Positions 46,801-59,224 of a stretch of DNA of 64,000 nt are shown here, piece by piece; position 1 is the stretch's first letter, and each line of letters starts with the position of its first letter. This stretch comes from Myrica gale (lineage: Eukaryota > Streptophyta > Magnoliopsida > Fagales > Myricaceae): the NCBI GenBank assembly GCA_963930655.1, contig OZ005608.1, positions 25,259,271 through 25,323,270 of the forward strand, in the 5' to 3' direction. Made by a program: the position numbers and the translations under genes. Below the pieces are notes generated by a model. The model made no database searches, was not told where the DNA came from, and worked only from the letters and a program-made list of their open reading frames with translations.

Positions 46801-49800
46801 ATTTCCTGTAAAACATGTCTGAAAATGGTATCATCGGTTTATTACTACCCCAGTGGTAAATCTGAAATTTCTTACAGATCACAGCATATGCAAATGGGCC
46901 AGACTGCTCTCACCTTCCATTTTGTATATCGAGTATGCTTTCTATTGTTAAGGTAGGCCTCACATAGTTGTTTTGCTGTGCAACAAGTGCCAATGACAAA
47001 ATGCTGAAATAGAGAAGTTACAAAAGAGTATAAAGAGAAAGGAAAGTAGCCGATACAGGATTTTCATGAGAAAAATAGGAGCTCTTGTTGTTCAAATGAC
47101 CCTCACCAATCAAGTTCAGCCGCAAAGTTGACAGCCTTAAGCAAATGCGTTGAGAAATTAAGTATATGTGACACCAAGTCTCTAGTAATTTCCCTCTCCA
47201 TATCTTCCGCGAATGAACTCAGATAGACAACAAAGGATATAGTAGGTCATAAATGCACATAATCAAGCATTATACTACATACCTAGGATTTTATTATAGA
47301 TATCTCCGAGTAGGTCGTCCAATTCTCGGGTCTTCGGGGTGTGGTAAAAGAATCTTTCTGTCTCTCCATCCACATTAGAAAACTATGTTTGACAGAGATG
47401 TTTTCTTACGAAACACATACTAATGAATAAGAGTTTTTATTTGAGTCAAAATGAAGCATTAACTTACGGCAAACTCAAAATCTTGAAGTTGCTCCAGTGT
47501 GACTTCGTCAAGTTTTTGTTCAAAAGCACATCAAGTATCCTAATTTGACAAAGAAAGTAAAAACAGCATGTGTTACCGAGATATGATTCTGTGATATGAG
47601 ATATGCTTGTGTGATATTTTCCTTATATGTTTTAGCTGTTACGTAGGTGTAAATATCTCAAGGTGCTTTGTATGGGTTGTGTGGTCTAATGGAAGGCTGT
47701 AAATAGTTTTCTTGTATAGAGTGCGTAGGTGCAATATATCAGCCGTGAAGCATGTATTTTACTATATCATCTTGCTGATACATGTGAAGGTGGGAAGCAA
47801 ATTGCAATGAAGGAAAGAAATAATGCAAAGGAAAGTATAAATTAAACTAGTATTGCCCTTGGGACATTCATATTAAAACTTCTTAAATAATGCAGACTAA
47901 CCTATTTGGTGTATATAGACAATACAAGGAACAAGCTTGTATGTGCTCAGATGAGGAAGTTGTGCACATTCCAATGATGACAGCTGTAAGGCAATCACAT
48001 GGTTAAAAAATTGTGTGCAAATTGAAATTCTCTTACTCCTGTTAGGTATACAAAAATAGTGTACAATAGGCACCTCTTCCAGAAATTCTGGCAATTCCTC
48101 GTATATTTGCCTCAGCTCATCCAACTATATGCCAACAATATCGTATGACTTATCAAGCACAGGCACAAACATATTTCTTCTCGCCAAGTTTGGAAGAGGC
48201 ATATGCATGGAAAAGAAAGATGGGAAATATATGTCCAACCTCATCACAAAAACACTCTTTCACTATGGTCTCATATCCCTTCTCTTTGACTCTACTGACA
48301 TCAAGAACACCAATGACCTACAAAATACATTGTGATATGTAAAAAAAAAATACCAATAAAAAGTTTGTTTTGGGGGGGATGGGGGGAAAGAGAGAGAGAG
48401 GAACTAAGGTTTTGGGCTTCCAGAAAGTAAGAAACTCCCAAAAGCATTTAGTATCCATGATACTCGACTGTAGCTGGTAAGCATAACAAACCAAAGAATA
48501 AAGTATGAATGTGAAATAGACTAACCAATTCATAAACATATGCAAGCTCTGTTGTAATGCATGAAACAGCCTGCATCAACACACAGGATAAACAAGATAG
48601 AAAATCTATAAAAACCATAGAAATAGACGACACTGTATACCTAATAGCAAATGTGGTTGTAGGGACTCGTTTATTACCTCCTTAATTATGTTGAAGTTGA
48701 AATTCTTCACATGCTCTTGTAGAATTTCCGAAGTTCCTACTTCGAATATCTTGTTCAGATGCAAGAGTGAGCAAACGCTCTACAAGGAGGGAAAAAAAAT
48801 AGAGTACACGTCCTTTTCTTTATTTTTTTTTTGGGGGGGGGGGGGTAAGTAGAGTACACGATTTCAGGGCACAAGATAACCCAAAAAGTTCTTTTTTATT
48901 TCTTCTAACACAAGACCACACTAGTAAACCAAAACAAAGAAGAAGAGGAAGACAATATACCAAAAGGACAGCTAATGCTTTGGACAATATTACTGAACAA
49001 TCTTGCAAATTGAGAAAATCCTGTAGACCATCATTTTATTGAAGAGGCAACTGAAGATGCATTTTTCAATTTGTCTTCTTTCCCATCCTTAGTTTTTTAT
49101 TAAAGAGGCAAGTGAAAAGAAAAGATGGAAGAAACTAAAGCAAAACTTTCCACTCATGCCTCAAAATACTGTTGAAAATTTAAGTAGGTGGGATATGGAA
49201 CAAAACTAACAAAGACTTTCCTGTATTCGTTTATTTTCCCATTCTCTTTGCAAGTTTTCCTCTTCTTTTATTTTCTGCCCATCTTATCTGATTAAAAAGC
49301 AAGCACAAATGCAGTGAACTATTTTAATTGTGTAGATAAAAGAATGATGGTTTTCCACCAGACAAATCTTCCATAAGAGGGTGGCATAATTGAGGAAAAT
49401 GATGGGAAAGTTCCCTGGCTAGTAGTGGCTCAGTTGTATCTTCTTCCCTATCTTGAAAGTCATGACAACACATCTTGGTCCAAATAGAGGAATACTTTTT
49501 TCAAGTAGTTTTTACCCTTATCATTTTTATGAGGGGAAAGTCCATTTCTCCCTTGTTGCAAAATTTATGTGGCTTTCTCTGACACACATACTAACATCAG
49601 TAAAGGATCCATCCTGCGATAACAATGTGCCTCCATTTCTGTGCTTCAGATGAGCTACATATATATATACGGGATAACTAAGAATGGAAGATTTGGAAGC
49701 ATAAAAAATTAAGGTAATTACCTTTAGAAAAGCGATCCAGTCACGACAGGTGCATATAGAGCTTGGGGAGTTGAATTTCTTCATAAACAAAAGAAAAGAG

Positions 49801-52800
49801 CTTAAATTTTTTCAAAATTCAAGGGAAACAGTAAAAAAATTACAAATACTACAAGATGCTTTTATAAATGGTACTAATCTAAACAAGTGACAGGCCTTGC
49901 TGCTACAGTAACTAGATAATAGTGCTGTAAGTCTTTATCTTGGAAAGAAATTAATACTGGCTGCTGTACAAAGACAGGAATAAGTACAAAGATAAAAATT
50001 TATCTGCACCTTGAGTATATGGGGAATGTCCTTTACAGACTTCAGAGTTTCCCGTAAAGAAGCCATCAGATCTTCAGAGCAAAGAAAGAATGATATCTTT
50101 GTCCATTTAAAGAAAACAAGCTTTAGTTATTGTAAACTAAATGCATAAAGCTTTAGAATTCTGAAGGTGATTCATTTACTAGACAGCAATTCATCTTCAG
50201 TCCAATAGCTTTAGAAGCTTGCTTTCAGTTCTTAAATCTTACAGACCCCCAAATCATCTTCAAGCAAGTCTGTCTCATGGTGCTATCAGATTCTTTTGGT
50301 TCCTTCTTCTATCCATTCACATCAGTTAAGCAAAACCGAAGGATACCATATTGAGACTCCTGTTTAAATTTCCAAAGTCTAGTAAAGGCCGTAGGAACCA
50401 GCTTCTGAAGTGAGAGAACATCTTTCTAAGTTCTCCATTACATCCGACATAGTAGTAGCATAAAACTTCCCCTATTCAAATCTACCTCAAGAGGCGTCTA
50501 CCCATTGGAGTTACGCACTGAAGTAAGGACATATGAATCAGTTAAATATGCAAAGATAACACAAAATTGAAGTCTAAATAAGTTTTCACAAACCTTATTC
50601 ATAATGCCAAAAACAGAGAACCTGCAATGAAAATAATTAATAGAGATCTTTTTCAAGGAAAAATCATACAGAGGTTTTCATCAAATACCCTTCTTTTGCT
50701 CTACCAATGCCCATATGACTAGGATGTTTGTCTATTTGGAAAATCTGTAACGCCTCATGAGCTGCTGCATCAATTTTGAGAAAATTGTTTCTGTTTCTGA
50801 TTGTAAAGGAATGCTTTGAGGTCCAAGATTCATTTTGGAACATGTTGTTTCTGAAAGAAGATGAAGAAGAAGAGACATTGGGGAAAAGGGGGAAAGAAGA
50901 AGAAAAAAACAAACAAAATTCAACTGAAAAATTGATGCATTTATGACAGTATGAAGAAAGATACAATGGGGTTTCTGTAACAGAATCAATTGAAATTGAT
51001 GCATTTCCACATTCCTTTTGTTCCAGGGTATCCACAGTCCTTTCATTTTCCAATATGGCAAGGAGACCCCCACTTGCTCGAACCTGAATATCACTTCTCA
51101 CATCCATCATAGAACTCAACTGCAGTTGGAAAAAACAAAAGAAGCTCCAATCAGAGAGTTACATCAGAAAGATGGGTTTGCAGTCACTAGCACTTTGAGA
51201 GAAGAAAAGAGAGAGAGAGAGAGAGAGAAATAAAAAGGGAGAAAAACAAAAGAAACCAACTCTTCATAAGGTCTAACAACCATTCAATAGAAGCTATGAA
51301 GAACACGCTATAAGAAATATCAGAATTATGTATATTTTGCATCAACTAGCTTGAAGTTGAAGCAACAACGAGAAGCACTAACTAGAAGCTATGTAAATAT
51401 CTTCCAACTTACATAACAAATCCTCTCTTTGATGTTTAATCCATTGTCCATTCCTGTCACTCGAAGGTATACCAATCTGTAAAGTCTCAAAGAAAAAAGG
51501 CATAGAGGAAGTAGCAGGATATCACGAGCGAGAGAGAGGGCATCAGGTTCCTCAAAATAATGAGAGCATCACATAGATCATTAGGAGCTTAGCACTCCCA
51601 ATAGGAATTGTACAAGTAATGTCCTCAACCATCTTGGTTGTCTTTGAACTAAAGAAATGAAAGTATGGCAAGAGAATTGAAATGGCCTAAATGATCAAAA
51701 CCCAAGACATAAACCAAGAGATTTCTGATTTTGCAGTCTAGTGTGTAGCTTTGAAGGCTAAAAAAATACATCTGTGAACATTCAAAGAAGAGAGAAAGAA
51801 GATAATCCCAGAGATAAGGCTTTTGAATGGCAGCAATGAGTTGAAAGGAAACCTCATAATTGATTTTGCTTCCTCAAATATATAATTCCACTGTCAGTCA
51901 GTTTTATGACCAGGCACACATGTTTGTTATAATCAATAGATTCGTTGGAGTTCGAACCATGACGACAGATTGACTGCACAAAAAGGATAAGTATGTATTA
52001 TCAAACCTTCATTTGAATGAGTTGCATGTGTCGTACCTCTGCAACCTGGTAGTCAAAACTTCATATGACGTGGATATGAAGTTTCTTGACTAAGAAGTTA
52101 TTATCAGCGTGTAATATTTGAAACATTCTAACAACATGAAAGAATCATGAAGCACCACTTTCTGCCAAGCCTAACAGAACACTAATCAGTTACTTTATCA
52201 CAACTTCAACGAGGAGAATCCGAAAATGGTTTATTTTCCGAATTTCTCCTCAACCCATTGGATTAAGCCAAGTTTGATATCTCCAAGATGAAATCGACAA
52301 AAACAACTATAAACATTAAGCAATGCTCACCTATGCCATGCTTGCTCATAGCTGAATATTGAACTTTTGACAAGCTTCACAGTAGGAGCCTCTGCTGTTC
52401 CATCTGCATCACTTCAAAGAGTAAAACAAGGCCCAGAAGCAGGGTTCTTAATTCAACCAGGAGATGATCAGCTTACCACTGCGTTGTAAAGCACACAAAA
52501 AGGGTTCTTAACTTTTAGTGCTTGTGTAAATGATCAGGGGCTTAGCTTGATACTTTACTGAACCCATGATATGGAAAAAGAGAATAAAATAAGGCAGGTA
52601 ACACAGATTGTTAGAGCATATACCAAAAGCAAATAAGCAAACAGTACAAACACTCAGTATTATCTTGAGTAGAAGAAACAAAACTAAAGTCTGTCTTAGA
52701 TTATCAAGAAGCACTGAACCAACTGAGTGGGTCTACAAAAGATAGAATCCATTCAAAACAAAGCGACTTGAAACTCGTACCCAGGTCAATCAAGGGAAAA

Positions 52801-54851
52801 TCTGTGCTACCGTCTTCCCAAACTTCCAGCACGTGAAGTTGGCAAATACTGGAATCATAGTAAGAGACTCCAACTCTGCAGCAGAAGTTTTGCAGATCAT
52901 TAAAAGTAGGGGAAAAGCCTCTTTTTTTTGTTATAGGATAATCCTATTCCATTTCATGAAGTATAAAGCACAAGAAAAATCTTTAGCCGTATTTCCTTTT
53001 TGCTACTGCAAATTTTTACTAGTTCTTTATTCTTTTGCAAATTGTCAACCTTTTCCTTCTTTATTTTCTTATCCGAATTAGTAAGTTACAACATATACAT
53101 CTGGTGGATATGCATCCACGATCTCACCTTCCAGCTTATCCTTGGAAATGCATTTGAGCAAGAGCTCATTGGCAATTTAATCCGAGTTTCCAATGAAGAG
53201 AAAAGGCTGAATGTTTCCATCAAGCTTTAACCTCAATCAAGTTTTGAGTAGTGGATATCCAAATCCATACTAGGCTAAGCAAGCTCGTAATGTTCCTGGT
53301 TTAAAAACCTTACTTTGAAAATCCTTGAAACAAGTCCCAACAGAAATAACCTCAAAATGAATCTTTCTAAATTGCATATGAGAAAGTATAAAGCGACTTA
53401 GGTCAAATATGCTCTATGCTCATTGGTGTTTTTCCTGTACAACTACATATAAGCCTCAAGAATCAGCTTGATTATCAATTTCGGAATGGGCTTCCATGAG
53501 ACACCAGTATCCATAAATTACACAGTTAATATACATAATTTTTATTTCATTCTTTGCAACAACTAATCTATATAGGGATCAGGAACAGAGTATAAGTATG
53601 GTCAGAAGAGCCGCACCTATGGCCACTTTGAATGCATGCCATGTAAACCTGCCATCAGATCCAAACAGATCAATTGTGTGTGAGATAGCATGCGGACAGT
53701 ACTGATTCGACAATCTTTCAAATGTGCACTCTACGTGACAAGAGGATATATCTCAAAGTTAGCATAAAAATATGAGTTCTAACTATTTTGTCTGCAATCA
53801 TTAGCTCATGTGACAGACACTATGGAGATCCCCAAACCCCCGATGTTTAATAGAAATTGACCTCTGCATGACAAAACGTCTTTGTTGTAGTTGATATTAT
53901 AATTCTTAAGAACAGAAATATAAATGAATTAAGCACTCAGTTTGCACTCTGTCTCTTTGTGCATTAGGTATATATATATATATATCTGCGAGAGTGAGGA
54001 TTTTTTTTTTGTAGTAATTATATGTGTGTTGCAAGTTTAAATGGTGTCACGGTTCTAGCCTGCTTAGTTAGTACACAAACATCGAAGTAGAAAGCCAAAA
54101 TTAAAACAACCAAAAAGAAAGTAGCAATTAACTGCCAACGGTCATAATTAGTCCTTTATAAATCTCTTTGAAATCTGTACTTAGAAGAAAAAAGAAAACT
54201 AATTCTAATATAAACAGAGCATATACAATGCCAACAGATCTCACACGAACAGTTATTATTTTGTCTTGTAGGCTATTTTGTCAATTAGACGCAAAAAAGC
54301 ACTATATGTACAGAGAGAGATGATAAGAAGCAGGAAAAGCAAGGTTCCGAACCATGAAGTTTCTCGCATTAGAACGTCATGGGACAGCCAAAAAGTAATC
54401 GAACAAAATTGATCAGAGTTCACTCAATGGAGCCTAGTCGGAACTGTTTGATTCGGTCGAGTTCGCTTCAGTCTACCGTATTTCAGAAATGATAATAGCG
54501 TAATGCATGAAAGGAATAACTTCATTTTCTCCTCTTATATGAAATCTTTAGGCAGCCAAACGGATTATTTCTAATTAACCAATTCGTTTACATTTCGTTG
54601 CTTAGGACAAGAGAAAACCAAAATCTCTGCTCCAACGGAGCCTAATAGAGCTGGTTGACTCAGTTCAGACATCCAGTTTGTTAGTTCAAACGTTACGATT
54701 AGAATCACCGGAAAGTTCCGGAAACGAGCACACTTCCATTCTATTCTATGGTCCATCGTTCTCTCAGCAACCGACCAGAAAGCAAGAAGGCAATGGATGA
54801 GAGGACAGAATGCCGGAAATGGACCTGAGCTACTGCTTCGGTTTCGTCCAT
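43887..54851 (-). CDS. MSH5: MutS homologue MSH5 (meiotic crossover factor), probably damaged
   Basis: About 34 minus-strand exons, 54851-54825 (MDETEAVAQ) to 43973-43887 ([10 protein letters not shown]...), total near 2.4 kb; Arabidopsis MSH5 has about 807 residues. With MSH4 it forms the MutS-gamma clamp that stabilises crossover intermediates in meiosis. Exons: 54851-54825, 53648-53617, 52875-52781, 52557-52477, 52403-52331, 51476-51413, 51119-50965, 50790-50689, 50621-50594, 50517-50486, 50404-50347, 50096-50010, 49778-49722, 48779-48678, 48570-48526, 48317-48240, 48124-48074, 47983-47902, 47539-47468, 47382-47283, 47203-47107, 47003-46914, 46818-46748, 46661-46603 (Walker A GPNYSGKS), 46062-45986, 45897-45811, 45575-45514 (Walker [11 protein letters not shown]), 45405-45368?, 45149-45096, 44997-44912, 44565-44534, 44445-44422, 44190-44075, 43973-43887. 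Odd points: a TAA in exon 4, exon 19 two bases short, no good donor for exon 28. So it is a pseudogene, a null allele, or has sequence errors. Confidence 0.88.
52508..52510 (-). other. MSH5: In-frame TAA in MSH5 exon 4, inside a potential splice donor
   Basis: The exon reads ...IIYTSTKS, stop, [10 protein letters not shown], where Arabidopsis has STKSEESFVAALQQND. One GAA-to-TAA change explains it. The change also makes GTTAAG, a usable donor at 52512; splicing from there to the exon 5 acceptor keeps the frame (both donors are phase 1) and removes the stop along with about 12 residues. Confidence 0.75.
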
Positions 54852-55005
54852 TTCCTCCCTCTTCGCCGCTCGAATTCCGAGTGGAACCGCTGTGTGTGTC
54901 AGCGTGTGTGTCAGAGAGAGGGGGAAGAGGTTCAGAGATGGAGAGAGAGAGAAAGCTCAGCCTGAGTGTGTTTTTTTTTTTTGTAAGTAAGATAGTATTC
55001 AACAT

Positions 55006-55930
55006 AGGGTAAATTGGTCCGTACGTCCTTGGGTATAGCGGTTTCCCAATTTCATCCTCAGGGTATGTTTTTCCCTACACAAGACCCTGAGGTTTGGCCC
55101 TATTCCCCGAAGAGTCCTGCCGTCAACTAAATGGACGGAAATGCACACGTGGCTGACGGCGCACACGTGGAAACTGACAGCTCGATTACCAACCAATCGC
55201 AGTGTGACACGTATCAGTGAATAAAAATAAAAGTTTTTTTTAAAAAAAAATCAAAATTAATAAAAAAAGAGTATTTTTTATTATTTTAAAAAAAAAAGAT
55301 AGGGGAAGGATCGGATCCGATCCTTCCCCGGTGAACCACCGGCCGGTGGGTATTTTGGCCGCCCAGAACTGGGCGGCCAGCGGGGGGAGGAGAAATTCTC
55401 CCCCACCGGCGCGGCTGGGGGACCTCCCTCAGCCCCGGGCGCGCCCAGACCACCGCCCGGTGGAGGAGGGCTCCCTCCGCTGGCCGCCCATGCCTCCTCC
55501 ACCGGGCGGTGGTCTGGGGCGGCTGGGGGACCTCCCCCATCCCGCGCCCGGGGTGGGGGAGGTGGCCTCCTCCCTCCGCTGGCCGGTGGAGGTTCACCGG
55601 GGAAGGATCGGATCGATCCGATCCCTCTCTCGCTTTTTTATTTTTTTTTAATAATAGAAATTATTATTTTTATTAAATTTTGATTTTTTTTTAAAAAAAT
55701 CTTTTATTTTTTATTCACTGACACGTGTCACACTGTGATTGGTTGGTAATCGAGCTGTCAGTTTCCACGTGTGCGCCGTCAGCCACGTGTGCATTTCCGT
55801 CCATTTAGTTGACGGCAGGACTCTTCGGGGAATAGGGCCAAACCCAGGGTCTTGTGTAGGGAAAAACATACCCTGAGGATAAAATTGGGAAAACGTTATA
55901 CCCCAGGGATGTACGGACCAATTTACCCTA
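55006..55930. mobile_element. Long-armed foldback element with GC-rich core
   Basis: The outer about 250 bp at each side are near-perfect inverted repeats (left from AGGGTAAATTGGTCCGTAC, right to GTACGGACCAATTTACCCT), including GTTGACGG, CACACGTGG and CCAACCAATC(G/A)CAGTGTGACACGT blocks. AACAT lies directly outside each end (55001-55005, 55931-55935), a possible 5-bp duplication. AT-rich stretches then lead to a core at 55300-55625 that is strongly GC-rich and itself a nested palindrome (GGATCGGATC... to ...GGATCGGATCGATCC, with CCGCCC and GGGCGG blocks). Open frames in the core are low-complexity Pro/Gly. No transposase. The family is unassigned; a Mutator-like origin is possible, but the usual 9-10-bp duplication is not seen. 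Confidence 0.85.
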
Positions 55931-56430
55931 AACATAACCTAAAGGTTTGGCTAACACTGCCTACAATAAAAGGGGTCTAACATCCTCAATCCTACAAAAA
56001 TAAACAGAATATCATAACAGCAAGCAAATTAGGCCATATGACCAGCAAACAAACAAAACATAGCAACAAATTGTTTCATAACAGCAAGCACTATAGGAGC
56101 AGCAAGCAATATCAGAGGAGCAACCTGTTCATTTCCAAATAGAATCCATCAAACCCTAATGACCAGCAAGGTCTTCATCCCGTGTAGACCTCCGGAAACC
56201 CTTAAGGGAATTCATTTTAGACTGCACTGCAAATTCAACCTCTTTAAACACAAAGATCATTTTTCGCTTACCCCTGTCATACATTCGGGAATTCCTCTCC
56301 TTCCACACATAATATACACCAGCAGCAAGCATACATCTGTCAAGGGTCTTCGCAAGGGATTTTCCTGAAAGATTTTGCATATCCCACTCAACAAGATTAC
56401 TCCAATCAATTGAGATCCCAGACATGCAGC

Positions 56431-58141
56431 CAGGGGCGGAGAGAGGGGGGGCAGCCGCCCCCCTCAGTTCTATTTTTTTTTTTATATAGGTATCCTACCC
56501 TTCAGTTGCAATTCGTGCCCCCCCTCTGAGTCAAGGACGGCGATGGGATGCTTAGCCGTGAGGATCTGAAGAGCTACATGGAGTGGGCTGAGTTCTCTGT
56601 CAGTGACGAAGATATCATAGCTATGATCACATTGGGAGGCGGGGATAAAAAGGGTGGCGTCTCCTATGATGGTCTGCTCAAGATATTGGTTGTGATTTCG
56701 TCCACTAGGCTTCCCGGTTGTCGTTCACATTTATAGTTTTTAGATAATTTCTGTATTTATAATTGAACTCTGAGACCATATTAATTAACTCCTCCTTTTT
56801 AAGGCTCCAATTTTTTCTTCTCTTTTGTTGTTTTCCTTTTGGAAATCATTCGAGACAAAAATGTCGGTTTTGTTTGAATGTCATGAGCCATGCCAGGTGA
56901 AGATCTTTTGTTTGTAAAATGATCAGTGCTTAAGGTTTTATTGTATATCTTGAATTTGAGATTAATGAAACTACATACCATTTACTCAAAAAAAAATACA
57001 GAGGTGCAACCATTTTCAGAAAAATGGAGTTAAAAAGCCTTCTACCAGACTACCTCGACAACAAATGAACCTCGTGAAAGATGTCACAAAACTAATACAA
57101 CATATAAACCACCATGACATTAGTCGAGGACTAAAAACTTCCAATTAGAATTACACTTGCTGCAACACCTTTTGGACGGGAACACCTTTCATGTTTTAGC
57201 AACTTAACTTTCTGAAGTTAAAACACATAGTACGAGCCCACTGAGTTGCTAAATCCTCAGACCAAATCGATTTCTCCTTCCTGTACACGCTCTCTAATTG
57301 ACTTGTAATGTATAATACACAAATCATCAGGCTTCATCTCCAGAAGTTCATCACTGCCAAAAAGGAGATCTACTTCAGAAAGCAAACAGATGGAATATTT
57401 CTAGCTCAAACAAGAAAAAAAAATTCAATTATAACAAATTGCCTGCCATCAAGCTGGAAAGGTCCCAGGAATTTCCTGCTTTTGCACATTACAAACGTGT
57501 CTAACTGCTGCTCTGGGACTGCAAATCACAATAGATCAATCGTCAGAATTCAAGTTCCATATTTGTACTGCCTGTCTTTATAAAGGAGTTACAACTCAAG
57601 CCAGGCCAATCTAAATCTAAATCGTCCTGAGCCAAAAGCTCCAATCTTTGCTCAAATATATGATAAATCAAAACGAGAAAAAGTTTGGGCAAAGGAAACC
57701 TCCAGATATATTTTAGAGTCACACATACAGCATCAAAGAGTTTTAGAGAAAATATACTGTAATGATAACTAAAACAAAAAGAGAACTTGATAAATGTTGC
57801 ATAGTCAACAAGCAAAAAAACAAAAATGGGGAATTTAGTTGCTTAATAACTAAGCATTTCAACCACTAGCTCTGTCTCTGCATCTTCAGTCATTAACTAA
57901 AGCCATGGGAGAATCATGTGGTTATCCAAAGAAAAGGCGAATATATTCGCAGTCCTTCCTATCTATGAAAATTCTCTCATCAACTAGAAAAAGAAAGAAA
58001 GTAGAAAGCGTGGCCAATTTCAATTTTTAAAGAAGAAAAGACAATGAAAAGATCCACGCAATGAGTTTGTTAGATATACAGAAGCACAACCACCTTGACC
58101 AAATTCCTGCCCCCTATACAAAATTCCTGCCTCCGCCACTG
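56431..58141. mobile_element. hAT-type element carrying an EF-hand gene fragment
   Basis: The ends are CAGGGGCGGAG and (inverse) CAGTGGCGGAGGCAGG, the GGCGGAG-type hAT termini. Flanking 8-mers CATGCAGC (56423-56430) and TATGCAGC (58142-58149) match at seven of eight bases and interrupt the LINE frame, which defines the 1,711-bp insertion. No transposase is recognisable. Near the left end it holds an EF-hand coding fragment (56523-56730). The rest is AT-rich and unassigned. Confidence 0.8.
56523..56736 (+). pseudogene. Captured EF-hand (calmodulin-like) gene fragment
   Basis: The frame reads KDGDGMLSREDLKSYMEW, an EF-hand loop (D-x-D-G-x-x-S) and exiting helix, then SVSDEDIIAMITLGGGDKKG and GGVSYDGLLKIL, the remains of a second hand. 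Most of a normal EF-hand protein is missing, and the frame ends 62 codons after the ATG at 56548. Its place inside a hAT element suggests transduplication from a host gene. Whether it is expressed cannot be told. Confidence 0.6.
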
Positions 58142-58567
58142 TATGCAGCATTTATCAGATAACATAAACCAAATATGTTGAATTGGGGGACAATTAAAAA
58201 TAGGTGGCTAAAATCCTCGACGTGTGCTCCACAAAATTGACATTCAATTTCCTGCAACAAGCCAATCTCCTTTAACCGTTGCTAGGTAGAAAATCTACCT
58301 TTAATGGCCAGCCAAAGGATGAAACCATGACGAGGGATAACTCCTCTACCCCCATGCTAAATGATAGCAATGAACTTTATGACTTCTTCTTCTAGTTAAC
58401 TCTACAACACTTTTAATTGAAAACCTGCCATTGAGACGGGAATAATGCGAATTTTTTTAATACGTTATAGGCCACCGGTGTGGATGGAAATTACTAGGAA
58501 TTTAAAAGAGAAATGATCGGTATATTTTTGGGTTCTCCTTGTATTCTTTTAGAAATAATTCAACATT

Positions 58568-58729
58568 TTAGGATTAATTTTAAAAACGGATCCTACGTAT
58601 TCAGAAATATTAACTCGTTAAATTCTTTTAAAAAAACCTGAAAAAATAGGATTAATTTTAAAAACGGATCCTACGTAATCGGAAATATTAAAGTCGTTAA
58701 ATTCTTAAAAAAAACCTGAAAAAAATTCA
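58568..58729. repeat. Tandem pair of ~80-bp units
   Basis: Two adjacent copies of TAGGATTAATTTTAAAAACG...GATCCTACGTA...CGTTAAATTCTT...AACCTGAAAAAA with few differences. Confidence 0.85.
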
Positions 58730-59224
58730 AGAAAGACAAAACATTCCTCGAATTTAAAATAACACGTGCAGGTGCTGACGACGCTCTGTAAAAGCCCGCG
58801 AGCAACTGAGTCAGCGACAACGGGAAAAGGGCTGGTTATAACCTTTTTTCCCCGTATCGCATCTCCGTCTGGCACGGATTATCAGGCACGGTTGCCTTAA
58901 CAAAATACTGGGGTAATGAAAGTTCGTTACTTATAATTAAAGATTGATCTCTAGGCGCGCACTGAAAAAAGGTTGCAATAAGTCTTTTCTTTTATTTTTT
59001 CTAAATAAGGTTGCAATAAGTCTCTTTTTTTTTTTTTGCTACGTAGGTCGCAATTCGTCAATCACAAGATTTACTTCCCTTTATGCTCCGGGGACCGAAC
59101 GTCACTAAGCGTCGACGCAACAGAAGTCAATCGTTACTTTGTAATTGTTCTGAAACTGCGGCAAAACTTACTGTTTCAAGGACGACATATATAGCCTCGA
59201 GAAGCTAGCATGAAGCCTCTGGTT

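Larger units (their letters stand above)
56156..58420 (-). mobile_element. LINE remnant (zinc-binding end of reverse transcriptase ORF), split by a hAT element
   Basis: On the minus strand 58362-58150 reads VIPRHGFILWLAIKGRFST, a stop, then QRLKEIGLL...CQFCGAHVEDFSHLF, the zf-RVT domain at the end of plant non-LTR retrotransposon ORF2. After the insertion it goes on at 56425-56156 as MSGISIDWSNLVEWDMQNLS...VYYVWKERNSRMYD, the typical last part of that domain. The upstream part before 58420 also looks coding-derived (FSIKSVVELT). The copy has at least one internal stop and lacks the rest of the element. Confidence 0.75.

Noticed and set aside
50664-51119. 151-codon minus-strand frame read as one protein
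   Set aside because: It is MSH5 exons 7 and 8 with the intron between them read through; only the two ends match MSH5.
55281-55651. Three overlapping Pro/Gly/Arg-rich frames of 73-106 codons
   Set aside because: They are translations of the GC-rich palindromic transposon core on both strands, without real protein character.
56156-56425. 89-codon minus-strand frame as a host gene
   Set aside because: It matches the end of plant LINE reverse-transcriptase proteins and continues across the hAT insertion at 58150.
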